A stretch of DNA of 64,000 nt, taken from positions 1 to 64,000 of the forward strand of contig DAOKYY010000009.1 in NCBI GenBank assembly GCA_035325905.1, in the 5' to 3' direction. Positions 33,713 through 42,617 of the stretch are shown in pieces. Numbering within the stretch: position 1 is the stretch's first letter; each line of letters begins with the position of its first letter. Below the pieces are notes generated by a model. It was given only the letters and a program-made list of their open reading frames with translations. It was not told the DNA's origin and ran no database searches. Made by a program: the position numbers and the translations under genes. The DNA comes from DYGX01 sp035325905 (lineage in GTDB: Bacteria; Chloroflexota; Anaerolineae; Aggregatilineales; Aggregatilineaceae).

Positions 33713-33909
33713 GGAAACACAGGCAGCGGCGCGGGCGTGTCTCAACAGGACAGGCCGGGCGCAGGGCTGCGCTGCCTGCGCCGGGTGAGTCCGGTCCTGA
33801 CTTCCGGCGCGGCTTCCGGGGGATCGCTGCGCCGCGCACCACTTGGGTTGATTGCGTTTTTTCGGGTGTGCCAATCGCCGCGCAACAGCTTGTCGAGGAG
33901 CGAACCTAC

Positions 33910-35175
33910 ATGCGCACAAAAGCCATCATCCTGGCCGGGGGTGAGGGAAGCCGGTTGGGTGTTCTGACCGCCAAGCGGGCCAAGCCGGCGGTGCCTTTCG
34001 CCGGAAAATATCGCATTATCGACTTTGCGCTGAGCAACTGCGTGAACTCCGGCATTTTCGACGTGCTGGTCCTCACGCAGTACCGGCCGCACAGCCTGAA
34101 CGAGCACATCGGCCTGGGGCGCCCCTGGGACCTGGACCGGACGTTTACCGGCGGCGTGCAGATTCTCCAGCCCTACCAGGGGCGGTATGATACCGACTGG
34201 TACGCTGGCACTGCCGACGCGGTGACGCAAAACCTGAATTTTGTGCGACGCAACCGGCCCAAGAACTTACTGATTCTTTCCGGCGATCATATTTACCAGA
34301 TGGAATACGATATGCTGATCCGCTACCACGAGGACCAGGAAGCCGACGCGACGGTGTGCGTGATCCGCGTGCCGCTTGACGAGGCGTCGCGCTACGGGAT
34401 CATGGAAGTGGACAGCCGCAACCAGATCGTCGATTTTGTCGAGAAGCCGGAGGTCCCCCCCGGCGATCTGGCGAATATGGGCGTCTACGTCTTCAAGGCC
34501 GATGTGCTGGAAGATCTGCTGCGAGAAGATGCGGCCCGCTCGGATTCGCGCCACGACTTCGGCTACAACATCATCCCGCGCATGATGGAACTGGGGATGA
34601 AGGTCATGGCCTATCCCTTCGGCGGCTACTGGATCGACGTGGGGACGATCGACGCCTACTGGGAATCCCACATGGACCTGCTCGCCACGCCGCCCTCGCT
34701 GGACCTGAACGATCGCTCGTGGGTCATTCACACCCGCAGCGAGGAGCGCCCGCCGGTCAAGATCGAGCAGGGCGCGATCGTCGAGGACAGCATGATCACC
34801 GACGGCTCGATCATCTGCGCCGGAGCGCGGGTCGTGCGCAGCGTGCTGTCGCCGGGCGTCTACGTCGGGCCGGGCGCGTATGTCTTCGAGAGCGTGATCC
34901 TGACGGATAGCTACATCGAGAGAGACGCGGTCGTCGAGCGCGCCGTGATCGACAAGGGGGTCGTGGTGGGGCAGGGCGCACGGATCGGCGAGCGCGGCGA
35001 GCTGGGCGAGTTCGGCATTGCCTGCGTCGGCAAGAACACGACCGTCCCCGCGCGCTTTACCCTGCGGCACAGCGCCTATCTCGGCTCGGACCTGGTGGCG
35101 GATGACATCATCGAGCAGTACCCGGACGGCGTGATCCCCGCCGGGGCGCGCGTCGGGTTCAAGATGCGGAAGTAG
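33910..35175 (+). CDS. glgC: Glucose-1-phosphate adenylyltransferase GlgC
   Basis: A 421-aa enzyme that makes ADP-glucose from ATP and glucose 1-phosphate, the committed step of glycogen synthesis. The N-terminal nucleotidyltransferase signature is AIILAGGEGSRLGVLT, then RAKPAVPFAGKYRIIDFALS. The catalytic and sugar-binding parts include ILSGDHIYQMEY, GIMEVD, FVEKP and GYWIDVGTIDAYWE. A C-terminal left-handed beta-helix (about 300-415) follows. GAGGAG lies 8-9 nt before ATG 33910. Upstream in-frame sequence to 33406 runs through the promoter and is not coding. Confidence 0.95.
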   Translation: MRTKAIILAGGEGSRLGVLTAKRAKPAVPFAGKYRIIDFALSNCVNSGIFDVLVLTQYRPHSLNEHIGLGRPWDLDRTFTGGVQILQPYQGRYDTDWYAGTADAVTQNLNFVRRNRPKNLLILSGDHIYQMEYDMLIRYHEDQEADATVCVIRVPLDEASRYGIMEVDSRNQIVDFVEKPEVPPGDLANMGVYVFKADVLEDLLREDAARSDSRHDFGYNIIPRMMELGMKVMAYPFGGYWIDVGTIDAYWESHMDLLATPPSLDLNDRSWVIHTRSEERPPVKIEQGAIVEDSMITDGSIICAGARVVRSVLSPGVYVGPGAYVFESVILTDSYIERDAVVERAVIDKGVVVGQGARIGERGELGEFGIACVGKNTTVPARFTLRHSAYLGSDLVADDIIEQYPDGVIPAGARVGFKMRK

Positions 35176-35231
35176 CGGAAAAGTAGCGAAGAGAAGCGAA
35201 GAACAGCAATTTACAGCAAGCAACAGCTATA

Positions 35232-35270
35232 AGCAGCCGGGGCTGTCAAGATGTTTCCGGCTGCTTTTTG
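35232..35270 (+). terminator. Rho-independent terminator of glgC
   Basis: AGCAGCCGG (35232-35240) pairs perfectly with CCGGCTGCT (35257-35265), followed by TTTTGCTGTCTTT. Confidence 0.8.
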
Positions 35271-35304
35271 CTGTCTTTGGTGATGTTCGCGGTCTTTGGC
35301 TGCT

Positions 35305-35895
35305 TTATGTTAGGGGCCGGATCTGGTGGAAGACGACTTCGGCTGCGCTGCGCTCGGCGTTCGATTCTTCGAAGACGATCTCGACCGGCGCGGACAGGTA
35401 GCGCCCGGCCGCCATCAACTGCACCCAGACCCGGCGGTTGACCTGGCCTTCCAGCGTCAGCGCCCAGCGTCCCGGCCCCAGCCCGACCAGCTCGCCGGTT
35501 TCGAGCGTCCGGGCTGGTGTGTAGTCTCCCCACACCGTCACGCTGTAGCGGTCAACCGGCTCGCCCGCCTCGTCCAGCACCAGACCGTGCACGACCTGGC
35601 TGGCCGGAAGCTCGGCGCGGCTGTAGCGCGGGCCGGGCGGCTCTGCCGCGAACGGGTACTCGCCCGGCTGGACGGTCGGCGCGGGGGTGGGCGGCGTGGC
35701 GTGCGCGGCGACGGTGTTCTGCGCCGCGCTGAAGACGGCCGTCAGGGTGGCGGCGAACGATTCTTCGCGCTCGCCCTCCCGCTCGGACGTGATGATCGCC
35801 AGGACAACCGCGCCGGTCAGCGTCGTAAAGAGCAGCAGAACCGCGATCGTGAGCGAGGTCTTGTAGGTGCGGGTGACGAGCCGGTCCGGTTCCAT
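35305..35895 (-). CDS. Single-pass membrane protein with extracytoplasmic beta domain
   Basis: A 196-aa protein with an N-terminal transmembrane helix (LTIAVLLLFTTLTGAVVLAII), a Thr/Ala/Pro linker (about 48-80) and a beta-rich domain. VVHGLVLDEAGEPVDRYSVT resembles the start of a carboxypeptidase-regulatory-like or transthyretin-like sandwich, which often binds carbohydrate or acts as a spacer. Function is unknown. It begins 5 bp after the debranching-enzyme stop codon, so it is in the same operon as that enzyme. Confidence 0.65.
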   Translation of the reverse strand: MEPDRLVTRTYKTSLTIAVLLLFTTLTGAVVLAIITSEREGEREESFAATLTAVFSAAQNTVAAHATPPTPAPTVQPGEYPFAAEPPGPRYSRAELPASQVVHGLVLDEAGEPVDRYSVTVWGDYTPARTLETGELVGLGPGRWALTLEGQVNRRVWVQLMAAGRYLSAPVEIVFEESNAERSAAEVVFHQIRPLT

Positions 35896-35900
35896 CGGGA

Positions 35901-37988
35901 TCAGCGGGACGGGGTGGACGGCGCGGCGGACGAAGCCTCGGCCTGCGCCTGCTCGTTTGTCGAGCTATCGAGCGCGCGCCACGCGCGCAGCGCCTCGGCC
36001 ACGCTCCACGCCTGCGCGATGCACCCGCGCGGGGTGTGCGGCGGGTCGCCGTCGAAAATCTCGCTGATCGTTCCCAGGCCGTGATCGCTGAGGTGATCGA
36101 CCAGCGGGCGCAAAAAGCTGAGGGCGGTCGTCCGGTCGCCAAACGCGCGGAAGTGCGCGGTCACGAACGCGCCCAGCAGCCAGGCCCAGGCGGTGCCCTG
36201 GTGGTAGGCCGTGTCGCGCTGAAGCTGGTCGCCCGTGTAATGCCCGTGATAGACCGTTTCATCCGGCGCGAGGGTGCGCAGCCCGCACGACACCGCCAGC
36301 TCGCGCGCGCAGATCGTGACCACGGCCCTGGCGCGCTCGCCCTCGAGCAACGGGAAGGGTAGCGCGACCGCGAAAATCTGGTTCGGACGCAGAGTCGGGT
36401 CGTCGCCGTCCGGGCCGTCGATGACATCGAACAGGTAGCCACCGTTGTACCAGAAGCGCGCGTTAAAGCTGGCGTGAACCTGGCCGGCCAGCTCGTCGTA
36501 GCGCGCGGCGTCGGCGCTGCGGCCCAGCGCGCGCGCCAGCTCGCCCAGGACGCGCAGCGCGCCATACCACAGCGCGTTAATTTCGACCGGCTTGCCGATG
36601 CGCGGCGTGGCGACCCAGCCATCGGCTTTGATGTCCATCCAGGTGAGCTGCGTGCCCGGCTCGCCAGCGAACAGCAGACCATCAGCTGGGTCGCGCACGA
36701 TGTTGTAGCGGGTGCCGCGCTCGTGCCAGGCGATGATCTCGGCCAGCACGTCGTACAGCTCTGGCAGCGCGGGGTGATCGGCTCCGGCGGCCTGGACCCA
36801 GGCGTAGACCGCCTGGAAGTACCACAGCGTCGCGTCGGCGGTGTTGTATTCCGGCTCGCTCGCGTCGTCGGTGAAGCGATTGGGGAGCATCCCCCGGTCC
36901 ACATGGCGGGCGTAGGTCCGCAGGATCGAGGCGGCGTCGTCCAGGCGGCCGGTCGCCAGCGCCAGCCCCGGCAGCGCGATCATCGTGTCACGACCCCAGT
37001 CCGAGAACCACGGATACCCGGCCAGAATGCTCTTGCCTGTCTCGCCATTGATTGGGCGGGTGACAATGAACTGATCCGCCGCCAGCACCAGCTGCTCGAC
37101 CCACGCGGGCGCGTCGGGCGGCAGCGCGGCCTGCGCAATCAGCGCGCGCTGGCGGGCCTGCTCGGCGCGCAGCGCCTCGTCCCAGGGCGCCGGGTCGGCG
37201 TCCTCGGTCGTGATCGCCAGCGCCAGCGTCTCGCCCAGCTCCAGTCCGGTCGTGATTGTGGCGGCGGCGAACAAATCTTCCTGGTCGTCTTCGCCGCGCG
37301 CTTTTTCCGCCGAGAGGTGGAAGTTCCACCACCACTCGGTTTCTTCGAAGATCGTGCCGCGATTGATCGCGATCCGGTAGGGGCGCGTCTCCGCCCCGTT
37401 GCTCTTGCTATCGCTCTTGCCATTGCTCTTAGGCTTGGCGGTGATGATCAGGGCGTGCCCGTCCGGCCAGGGCGGGGCATCGGCGCGCTGCACGTCGATG
37501 GCGAATCCGCCGCGCGTCAGGTGATGGTGATCGCGGTAGGTGCACAGCGGCCGGGTGACGAGGCGCACGTTGGCGCAGCCGCGCCGGTAGGTGTAGGTGA
37601 CATAGGTTGTGTTGCGGCCGTGCGCCATCCAGACGCGCTGCTCGATCTGCACGTCGCCCAGCGCCCAGGTGAAGACCGGGATCGCGCCGTCCAGCTCGAA
37701 GTGTTCCAGGTGGCGGTAGCCGTCCGGCAAGACGACCCCGGCGGCCCATTCGTGTGTGACGAGCGGGAAGCGCCGCCCGTTAATCTCGATCCAGGTGTCG
37801 AGGTTGGCGACCGTGACCGTGCGGCGTGTCGGCGGCTGAAGCGAAGCGGTCAGCAGGCTGTGATAGCGGCGGGTGCGCGCTCCGGCGAGCGATCCCATCG
37901 CGTAGCCGCCGATGCCATTCGTGACCAGCCACTCCCGGCGCAGCGCCGCTTCGAGGCTGCCGGTAATCTCGCGACCAAACCGGATCAT
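35901..37988 (-). CDS. Glycogen debranching enzyme (amylo-alpha-1,6-glucosidase)
   Basis: A 695-aa protein with two parts. The N-terminal GDE_N domain starts WLVTNGIGGYAMGSLAGA and RRYHSLLTASLQPPTRR. The C-terminal (alpha/alpha)6 barrel of the GH133-type contains ILAGYPWFSDWGRDTMIALP, where the WGRDT Asp is conserved, then EYNTADATLWYFQA and YHQGTAWAWLLGAFVTAH. It removes alpha-1,6 branches during glycogen breakdown. A Lys/Ser/Asn patch near 185-195 is low complexity. It probably acts with the CBM48 protein encoded just upstream on the same strand. Confidence 0.9.
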   Translation of the reverse strand: MIRFGREITGSLEAALRREWLVTNGIGGYAMGSLAGARTRRYHSLLTASLQPPTRRTVTVANLDTWIEINGRRFPLVTHEWAAGVVLPDGYRHLEHFELDGAIPVFTWALGDVQIEQRVWMAHGRNTTYVTYTYRRGCANVRLVTRPLCTYRDHHHLTRGGFAIDVQRADAPPWPDGHALIITAKPKSNGKSDSKSNGAETRPYRIAINRGTIFEETEWWWNFHLSAEKARGEDDQEDLFAAATITTGLELGETLALAITTEDADPAPWDEALRAEQARQRALIAQAALPPDAPAWVEQLVLAADQFIVTRPINGETGKSILAGYPWFSDWGRDTMIALPGLALATGRLDDAASILRTYARHVDRGMLPNRFTDDASEPEYNTADATLWYFQAVYAWVQAAGADHPALPELYDVLAEIIAWHERGTRYNIVRDPADGLLFAGEPGTQLTWMDIKADGWVATPRIGKPVEINALWYGALRVLGELARALGRSADAARYDELAGQVHASFNARFWYNGGYLFDVIDGPDGDDPTLRPNQIFAVALPFPLLEGERARAVVTICARELAVSCGLRTLAPDETVYHGHYTGDQLQRDTAYHQGTAWAWLLGAFVTAHFRAFGDRTTALSFLRPLVDHLSDHGLGTISEIFDGDPPHTPRGCIAQAWSVAEALRAWRALDSSTNEQAQAEASSAAPSTPSR

Positions 37989-38049
37989 GTCTTCCGTTCT
38001 CTAGTTCTCCGCTTCAGCGGTTGTCTGGGCGACGGTGGTGCGCGCAAAC

Positions 38050-38093
38050 GCCCGCCCGCACGAACCGTCCTCAGGCCGGTTGCACGGGCGGGC
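38050..38093 (-). terminator. Strong hairpin downstream of the CBM48 gene
   Basis: GCCCGCCCG (38050-38058) pairs perfectly with CGGGCGGGC (38085-38093), with a second inner AACCG/CGGTT stem. On the minus strand GTTTGCG follows, a weak T-run. It likely reduces read-through into the debranching gene. Confidence 0.5.
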
Positions 38094-38159
38094 CGTCAAA
38101 AGTCTGCTGTGGAGCGGCATGGCTCCTCTCGGGCGCAGCCTGCGACGAACCGCTGCCGT

Positions 38160-38468
38160 CTACTGCGGGTGCGTGCTGACGACCGAGTTGTCGCCGCTAA
38201 AAGGATTCGGCTCGTAGCGATCGGCGTCCCAATCGTTGTGCCACTGGTCGCCATTAACCAGGTAGCGGAACTTGTAATCGCGCCCAGGCTCCAGCTCCAG
38301 CGTGACCTTGAACGTGCCGTTCTTGAGCTTGGTCATGGGTGTCGCAGATTCGTCCCAGTTGTTGAAATCGCCGACGAGGTAGGCGCTGGACGCCTCGGCA
38401 GCGATGGCCGAGGGCAGGACGAAGTCAACCTTTACCGTACCGCGCTTGAGATATTGCTTCTTGAGCAT
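38160..38468 (-). CDS. Stand-alone CBM48 (AMPK-type glycogen-binding) protein
   Basis: A 102-aa protein made of a single CBM48/isoamylase-N-like domain. KVDFVLP begins the sandwich; YLVGDFNNWDE contains the conserved NxWD ligand loop, and FKVTLELEPGRDYKFRYLVNG carries the conserved aromatic and Lys residues. Such domains bind alpha-glucans and are normally fused to branching, debranching or kinase subunits; here no enzyme is attached. The gene is upstream of the debranching enzyme and close to glgC, which fits a glycogen-targeting subunit or glycogen-associated protein. It has a separate promoter (38510-38538). Confidence 0.85.
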   Translation of the reverse strand: MLKKQYLKRGTVKVDFVLPSAIAAEASSAYLVGDFNNWDESATPMTKLKNGTFKVTLELEPGRDYKFRYLVNGDQWHNDWDADRYEPNPFSGDNSVVSTHPQ

Positions 38469-38509
38469 AGTCGCTGCGTCTCCTTTTCCAGACGAAGCCA
38501 GCGCCTCAT

Positions 38510-38538
38510 ATTTTACCAGGTTCTACTGGCCCTGCCAG
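38510..38538 (-). promoter_or_regulatory. Sigma70 promoter of the CBM48 gene
   Basis: Minus-strand CTGGCA (38538-38533) and TAAAAT (38515-38510) are 17 bp apart. The leader would be about 35 nt. Confidence 0.45.
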
Positions 38539-38703
38539 GGTTCTAGTGCCTTGTTATTACACGCGAGGCCCGGCTGCGTCTGCTTCCCGATACATTGCGC
38601 GTTCATTTAGAGCATACTCTGGGCGGGCGGCTTCTGACCACACCAATTTCGCGGGGAAAGCCGCGCGTCACTGCCAGGCGCGGCTGCCCTGGCGCCGCCC
38701 CGT

Positions 38704-38732
38704 TTGCCCTTTAAGACGCTCCGCACTACACT
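38704..38732 (+). promoter_or_regulatory. Sigma70 promoter of the addB operon
   Basis: TTGCCC (38704-38709) and TACACT (38727-38732) are exactly 17 bp apart. Transcription would begin near 38739, just before the GGGAGG ribosome-binding site at 38741-38746. Confidence 0.5.
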
Positions 38733-38751
38733 GGCGCGCTGGGAGGTCCGT

Positions 38752-41700
38752 ATGCCGTTCGAGCCTATCGCGCCGTACCGGGAGCCGCCGCAGGCGGCGC
38801 TCTGGATCGGGTCTGCCGGGTGCGGCAAGACCCACGCCGTCATCGACGAAATCCTGGCGCTGCGCGCGCTCAGCCCGTTCCGCCCGATCTGGGTGTTGCT
38901 GGCGAGCGGGCCGCAGGTCGCCGCGTTTCGGCAGCGGATGCTGCGCGTCAGTGGCGACGAGGGTGTGCTGTTTGGCGTGGAGTTCTTCAACTTCGAGGCG
39001 CTCTACCATCGCCTGCTGGATCGCGCCGGGGACCCGCAGCGCGCGATTGGGCAGGCAGCGGTCACGCAGGTGCTGCGGCGCGTCACCGAGCAGTTGTACG
39101 ACGAGGGCGGGCTGGAGTTGTTCGGCCCCATCGCGCGCACGCCTGGCTTCGTGGCGCTCGTTGCGCGGCTGGTGGGCGAGCTGAAGCAGGCGCTTGTCAG
39201 GCCAGAGCAGTACCGCGAGGCCGCCGGCCAACTTGGCCCGAAGGACCGCGACCTGGCGCGCATTTATGAGGCGTACCAGGCGTTCTTGCAGAGCCGCCGC
39301 CTGGTCGATGGGCACGGCGCGGGCTGGGTGGCGCTGGAGCACGTTCGCGGCGGCACCGTGCGGACCGATGATGTGCAGCTCCTGGCGATTGACGGTTTCG
39401 ACCAGTTCAACCGGCTGCACGTCGAGTTGCTGAGCGCGCTGGCGCGCCAGGCCGAGCGCACCGTCCTGACGCTGACCCAGCTTGACGCGCAGCGGGCGGG
39501 GCGCTTCCGCCGTTTCGAACAGACCCGCGAGCGGCTGATGGCCGCCGGTGCCGATCTGTGGCAGATCGTGCCGCTGACCGGCGAAGGCTGCGGGCGCGCC
39601 GCGCCGCTTCAGCACCTGACCGATTCGCTGCTGGCGCTCGCGCCGGAGAAGGCCCCGGCGGGCGACGCGCTGGCGCTGATTGAAGCCCCGGATGTGGAGC
39701 GCGAGGTCCGCGCCGTCCTGCGTCGGGTGAAGCAGCGCCTGCTGGATGGCACGCCGCCAGACGCGATTCTGATCGCGACGCGTGACCTGGCGCGCTACGG
39801 CGGCGCGCTGCGCGAGACGGCGCACGCCTACGGCGTTCCGCTGGTCGTGCGGGACGGCCTGCCGCTGCGCGACAACCCGGCCGTGACCGCCTTCCTGGCG
39901 CTGATCGACCTCGCCGCGCGAGATTTTCCGCGCCGCGACACGCTCGACGTGCTGAGCAGCCCCTACCTTGCGCCGCCCGGCCTCGATCCGGCGTCCATCG
40001 CGGCGCTGGCCCGCATCAGCGTCGAGCGGCAGGTGATCGGCGGGCGGGAGGAATGGCTGGACGCGGTCCGTGCGGCGGCGCGGCCGCTGGTCGACGAGGA
40101 CGGCGAGCCGCAGGCCGGGCAGGCGGTTGACAGCGCGGCGCTGGCCGCCTGGTTTGAGCGGGTGACGCCGCCCGCCGCCGGGACGCTCGACGAGCTATTA
40201 GGCTGGCTCGAGGGCCTGGCCGGGCCGGACCCGGAAGCCGAGCGCGAGGCAATTGCCGCCGCCGAAGAGGCCCCCTCCGCGCCACCCGCGCGCGATCATG
40301 CCAACCTGATCGCGCAGGTTCGCGCCGCGCCGGATGGCGAGCAGGCCACGCGCGACTTGCTGGCGTTGCAGGCGTTGTGGGGCGTGCTGGCCGGGCTGCG
40401 CGCCGCGCACGCGCTGATCGATGGCGCGCCGGGGCCGGTGCTGCGCTGGCCGGATTTCCGCCCGGAGCTGGAGCTGGCGCTCGCGGAGGCGACGGTCACG
40501 CCGCCCGGCGGCACAAGCCGCCTGGGCCGGGTGCTGGTCACGGACGTGCACGAGGCGCGCGGCCTGCCGCATGATCATGTCTATGTGCTGGGATTGGCGG
40601 AAGGGGTCTTCCCCGCGCCGCAGGCGCAGACCGGCGCGCATCATGAGGGCGAGCGCCGGGCGCTGGCGGCGTGTGGCGTCGATCTGCCTGCGCCTGCCGA
40701 GCGCGCCGACGATCTGAGCCTGTTCTACCAGGTGATCGGGCTGGCGCGGCAAACCCTGACGCTCAGCCGCTTCACGGTGGACGACGCGGGCGCGCCGGTT
40801 CCCCCCTCGCCGTTCTGGGGCGCGGCGCTGGCGGCGCTCGACGTGGCGCCGGGCGCGCGCGAGCGCATCCCGGTCGGGGCCGCGCCCGCGCTGGAGCACG
40901 CCGCCACCCCGGTCGAAGCGGCGGTCGCGGTTTCGACCCTGCTGGCGTCGTCCTCTGGTGACGTTGGCTCCGCGCTGGCCGCGCACAACGCCCTGCTGGA
41001 CGATCCGGCCTGGCGCAACGCGCTGCGCGGGCGTATGTTGGAGGCCCGCCGCGAGGATGCGCGCAGCCCCTTCGACCGCCACGCCGGGCTGCTGGACGCC
41101 CCGGCGCTGATCGCGCGCGCCGCGCAGTTGCTGGAGCCGGGGCGCATGTGGAGCGCCACCCAGTTGAACGACTACGGGATGTGCCCGTTCCGCTTCTTCG
41201 CGCGCCGCCTGCTCAGGCTGGAGGCTGTCAAGGAGCCGGAAGAAGGCCACGACGCGCTCCAGCTTGGCCTGATCAATCATGCCATCCTTGAGCGCACGTA
41301 CCGCGCGGTGCAGCGCGAAGGGCTGGCGATCGCGCCGGAAAACCTGCCGCGCGCTTTGGCGCTGCTGGACGAGGCGGCGCGGGCGGTTTTCGATATGGCG
41401 CCCGCCGACTACGGCTTCCGCCCGTCTGCCGTGTGGCGGCGCGAGCAGGACGCTTTGCTGCGCCGCCTGCGCTGGCTGATCGAGCAGGATTTCAACGAGG
41501 GCCTCCCGGGCGACAAGAACCAGACGCTGGCGGCCTGGAGCGGCGGGCCGCGCACGCCCTACGCCCTGGAAGCGTCGTTTGGCACGGAAGGCGTCGCGCC
41601 GGTCGAGATCGCGGGCGAGGCCGGGGCGCTGCGCCTGCGCGGCAAAATCGACCGGCTTGATCGCGTGGGCGACGCGGTGATCGTGATCGACTACAAAAGC

Positions 41701-42063
41701 GGGTCAGGCAGCTTCAACGTGGACGACCTGCGCGCGGCACGCAGCGTGCAAATGCTCGTCTATCTGCGCGCGGCGCAGCGGCTGCTCGCCGAGCGTGGCG
41801 AAGCGGCGCGGGTGGCCGGCGGGGCGTACTGGCATATCGGCAGTCGCGCCATCAGCGGTGCGGTCAAGGCGGGTGACGAGGCGCTCGACGAGGCGGAGGC
41901 GCGGCTGCACATTCACGTCGCGGCGGCGCGCGCAGGCCGCTTCATGGTCAGGCCGAGCAAGCCAATGGTCCGGGGGCGCTGCGCGTTCCCGTGCGATTTC
42001 AGCGAGTTGTGCCACCTGACGCGCGCCGGCCAGCGCCGCAGCCTGGCGGGAGAGAACGCATGA
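38752..42063 (+). CDS. addB: AddB-like helicase-nuclease subunit
   Basis: An 1103-aa protein. It has an N-terminal P-loop (GSAGCGKTHAV, about 18-28), degenerate helicase region, and a C-terminal PD-(D/E)XK nuclease. The nuclease core is LRGKIDRLDRVGDAVIVIDY-K-SG with Asp980 and Lys982. Four cysteines (about 811 in GMCPFRFF, and 1077, 1081, 1087 in RCAFPCDFSELC) match the Fe-S cluster of AddB-type nucleases, with C-x3-C in place of the usual C-x2-C. With AddA it would resect double-strand breaks for recombination. Its stop overlaps the next gene as ATGA. addA lies 554 bp downstream after two small genes. Confidence 0.85.
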   Translation: MPFEPIAPYREPPQAALWIGSAGCGKTHAVIDEILALRALSPFRPIWVLLASGPQVAAFRQRMLRVSGDEGVLFGVEFFNFEALYHRLLDRAGDPQRAIGQAAVTQVLRRVTEQLYDEGGLELFGPIARTPGFVALVARLVGELKQALVRPEQYREAAGQLGPKDRDLARIYEAYQAFLQSRRLVDGHGAGWVALEHVRGGTVRTDDVQLLAIDGFDQFNRLHVELLSALARQAERTVLTLTQLDAQRAGRFRRFEQTRERLMAAGADLWQIVPLTGEGCGRAAPLQHLTDSLLALAPEKAPAGDALALIEAPDVEREVRAVLRRVKQRLLDGTPPDAILIATRDLARYGGALRETAHAYGVPLVVRDGLPLRDNPAVTAFLALIDLAARDFPRRDTLDVLSSPYLAPPGLDPASIAALARISVERQVIGGREEWLDAVRAAARPLVDEDGEPQAGQAVDSAALAAWFERVTPPAAGTLDELLGWLEGLAGPDPEAEREAIAAAEEAPSAPPARDHANLIAQVRAAPDGEQATRDLLALQALWGVLAGLRAAHALIDGAPGPVLRWPDFRPELELALAEATVTPPGGTSRLGRVLVTDVHEARGLPHDHVYVLGLAEGVFPAPQAQTGAHHEGERRALAACGVDLPAPAERADDLSLFYQVIGLARQTLTLSRFTVDDAGAPVPPSPFWGAALAALDVAPGARERIPVGAAPALEHAATPVEAAVAVSTLLASSSGDVGSALAAHNALLDDPAWRNALRGRMLEARREDARSPFDRHAGLLDAPALIARAAQLLEPGRMWSATQLNDYGMCPFRFFARRLLRLEAVKEPEEGHDALQLGLINHAILERTYRAVQREGLAIAPENLPRALALLDEAARAVFDMAPADYGFRPSAVWRREQDALLRRLRWLIEQDFNEGLPGDKNQTLAAWSGGPRTPYALEASFGTEGVAPVEIAGEAGALRLRGKIDRLDRVGDAVIVIDYKSGSGSFNVDDLRAARSVQMLVYLRAAQRLLAERGEAARVAGGAYWHIGSRAISGAVKAGDEALDEAEARLHIHVAAARAGRFMVRPSKPMVRGRCAFPCDFSELCHLTRAGQRRSLAGENA

Positions 42064-42326
42064 ATTTCCGGTCGTGGGCCAAAACGCAGCTCGCGGGGCT
42101 GCTGTTTATCGGCGTCGGGCTGATGAACTTGTTGACGGCGGACCTGCTGCTGGGAGTGGTCTGGGCGCTGCTCGGCGCCAGCCTGATCGCCTACGAAGGG
42201 AGTCACGACGCCGCCGGGCGCGCGACGCGCGGCTTCGAGCCGACGCCGCGCAACTTCTTCGCGCTGGCGGCGGCGCTGCTCGCGCTGGCGTTGCTCGCGA
42301 TTGCGTTCCTGGGTGGCGGGGGCTAG
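42060..42326 (+). CDS. Small two-helix membrane protein within the addAB operon
   Basis: An 88-aa protein with two or three predicted transmembrane helices (LAGLLFIGVGLMNLL, LLLGVVWALLGASLIAY, FALAAALLALALLAIAFL). Between them lies a short polar loop (EGSHDAAGRATRGFEPTPRN). The ATG overlaps the addB stop codon as ATGA, so translation is likely coupled. No family was recognised. Its place inside a DNA-repair operon is unusual. Confidence 0.7.
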   Translation: MNFRSWAKTQLAGLLFIGVGLMNLLTADLLLGVVWALLGASLIAYEGSHDAAGRATRGFEPTPRNFFALAAALLALALLAIAFLGGGG

Positions 42327-42334
42327 GGCGGGCG

Positions 42335-42595
42335 ATGTCGATCTGGGAGCGCCTCAGGCGGATCAATCTCGTCCAGGTGATCGGCGCGATCCTGGCGGTG
42401 GTCGGCGTGGTGCGCCTGGTGGGTGGACACACGCTCAACGGCGCGACGTGGCTGCTGCTCGGCGTGTCCCTGCTGGTGTTCGTCTTCCCGGTCCAGCCGG
42501 ACGGGCATGTGCGCTGGGGGCCGCGCAGCATCCTCGGTTACGCGGCGATGGTGGCGGCGTTTGTGCTGATGCTGGCGCACGTGATTTTGAATTAA
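42335..42595 (+). CDS. Small membrane protein within the addAB operon
   Basis: An 86-aa protein with about three transmembrane helices (LVQVIGAILAVVGVVRLV, TWLLLGVSLLVFVFP, ILGYAAMVAAFVLMLAHVIL). The start at 42335 follows GGGCGGG. It begins 8 bp after the previous small gene, and addA starts 22 bp after its end. It shares general layout but no clear sequence identity with the 88-aa neighbour. Function is unknown. Confidence 0.7.
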   Translation: MSIWERLRRINLVQVIGAILAVVGVVRLVGGHTLNGATWLLLGVSLLVFVFPVQPDGHVRWGPRSILGYAAMVAAFVLMLAHVILN

Positions 42596-42617
42596 GGCGG
42601 GAGAACAGGGCGGCATC

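Noticed and set aside
36474..38546. A 690-codon plus-strand frame opposite the debranching enzyme
   Set aside because: It is an antisense shadow with Arg/Gly/Gln-rich text and no domains; it also runs through the CBM48 gene and two hairpins.
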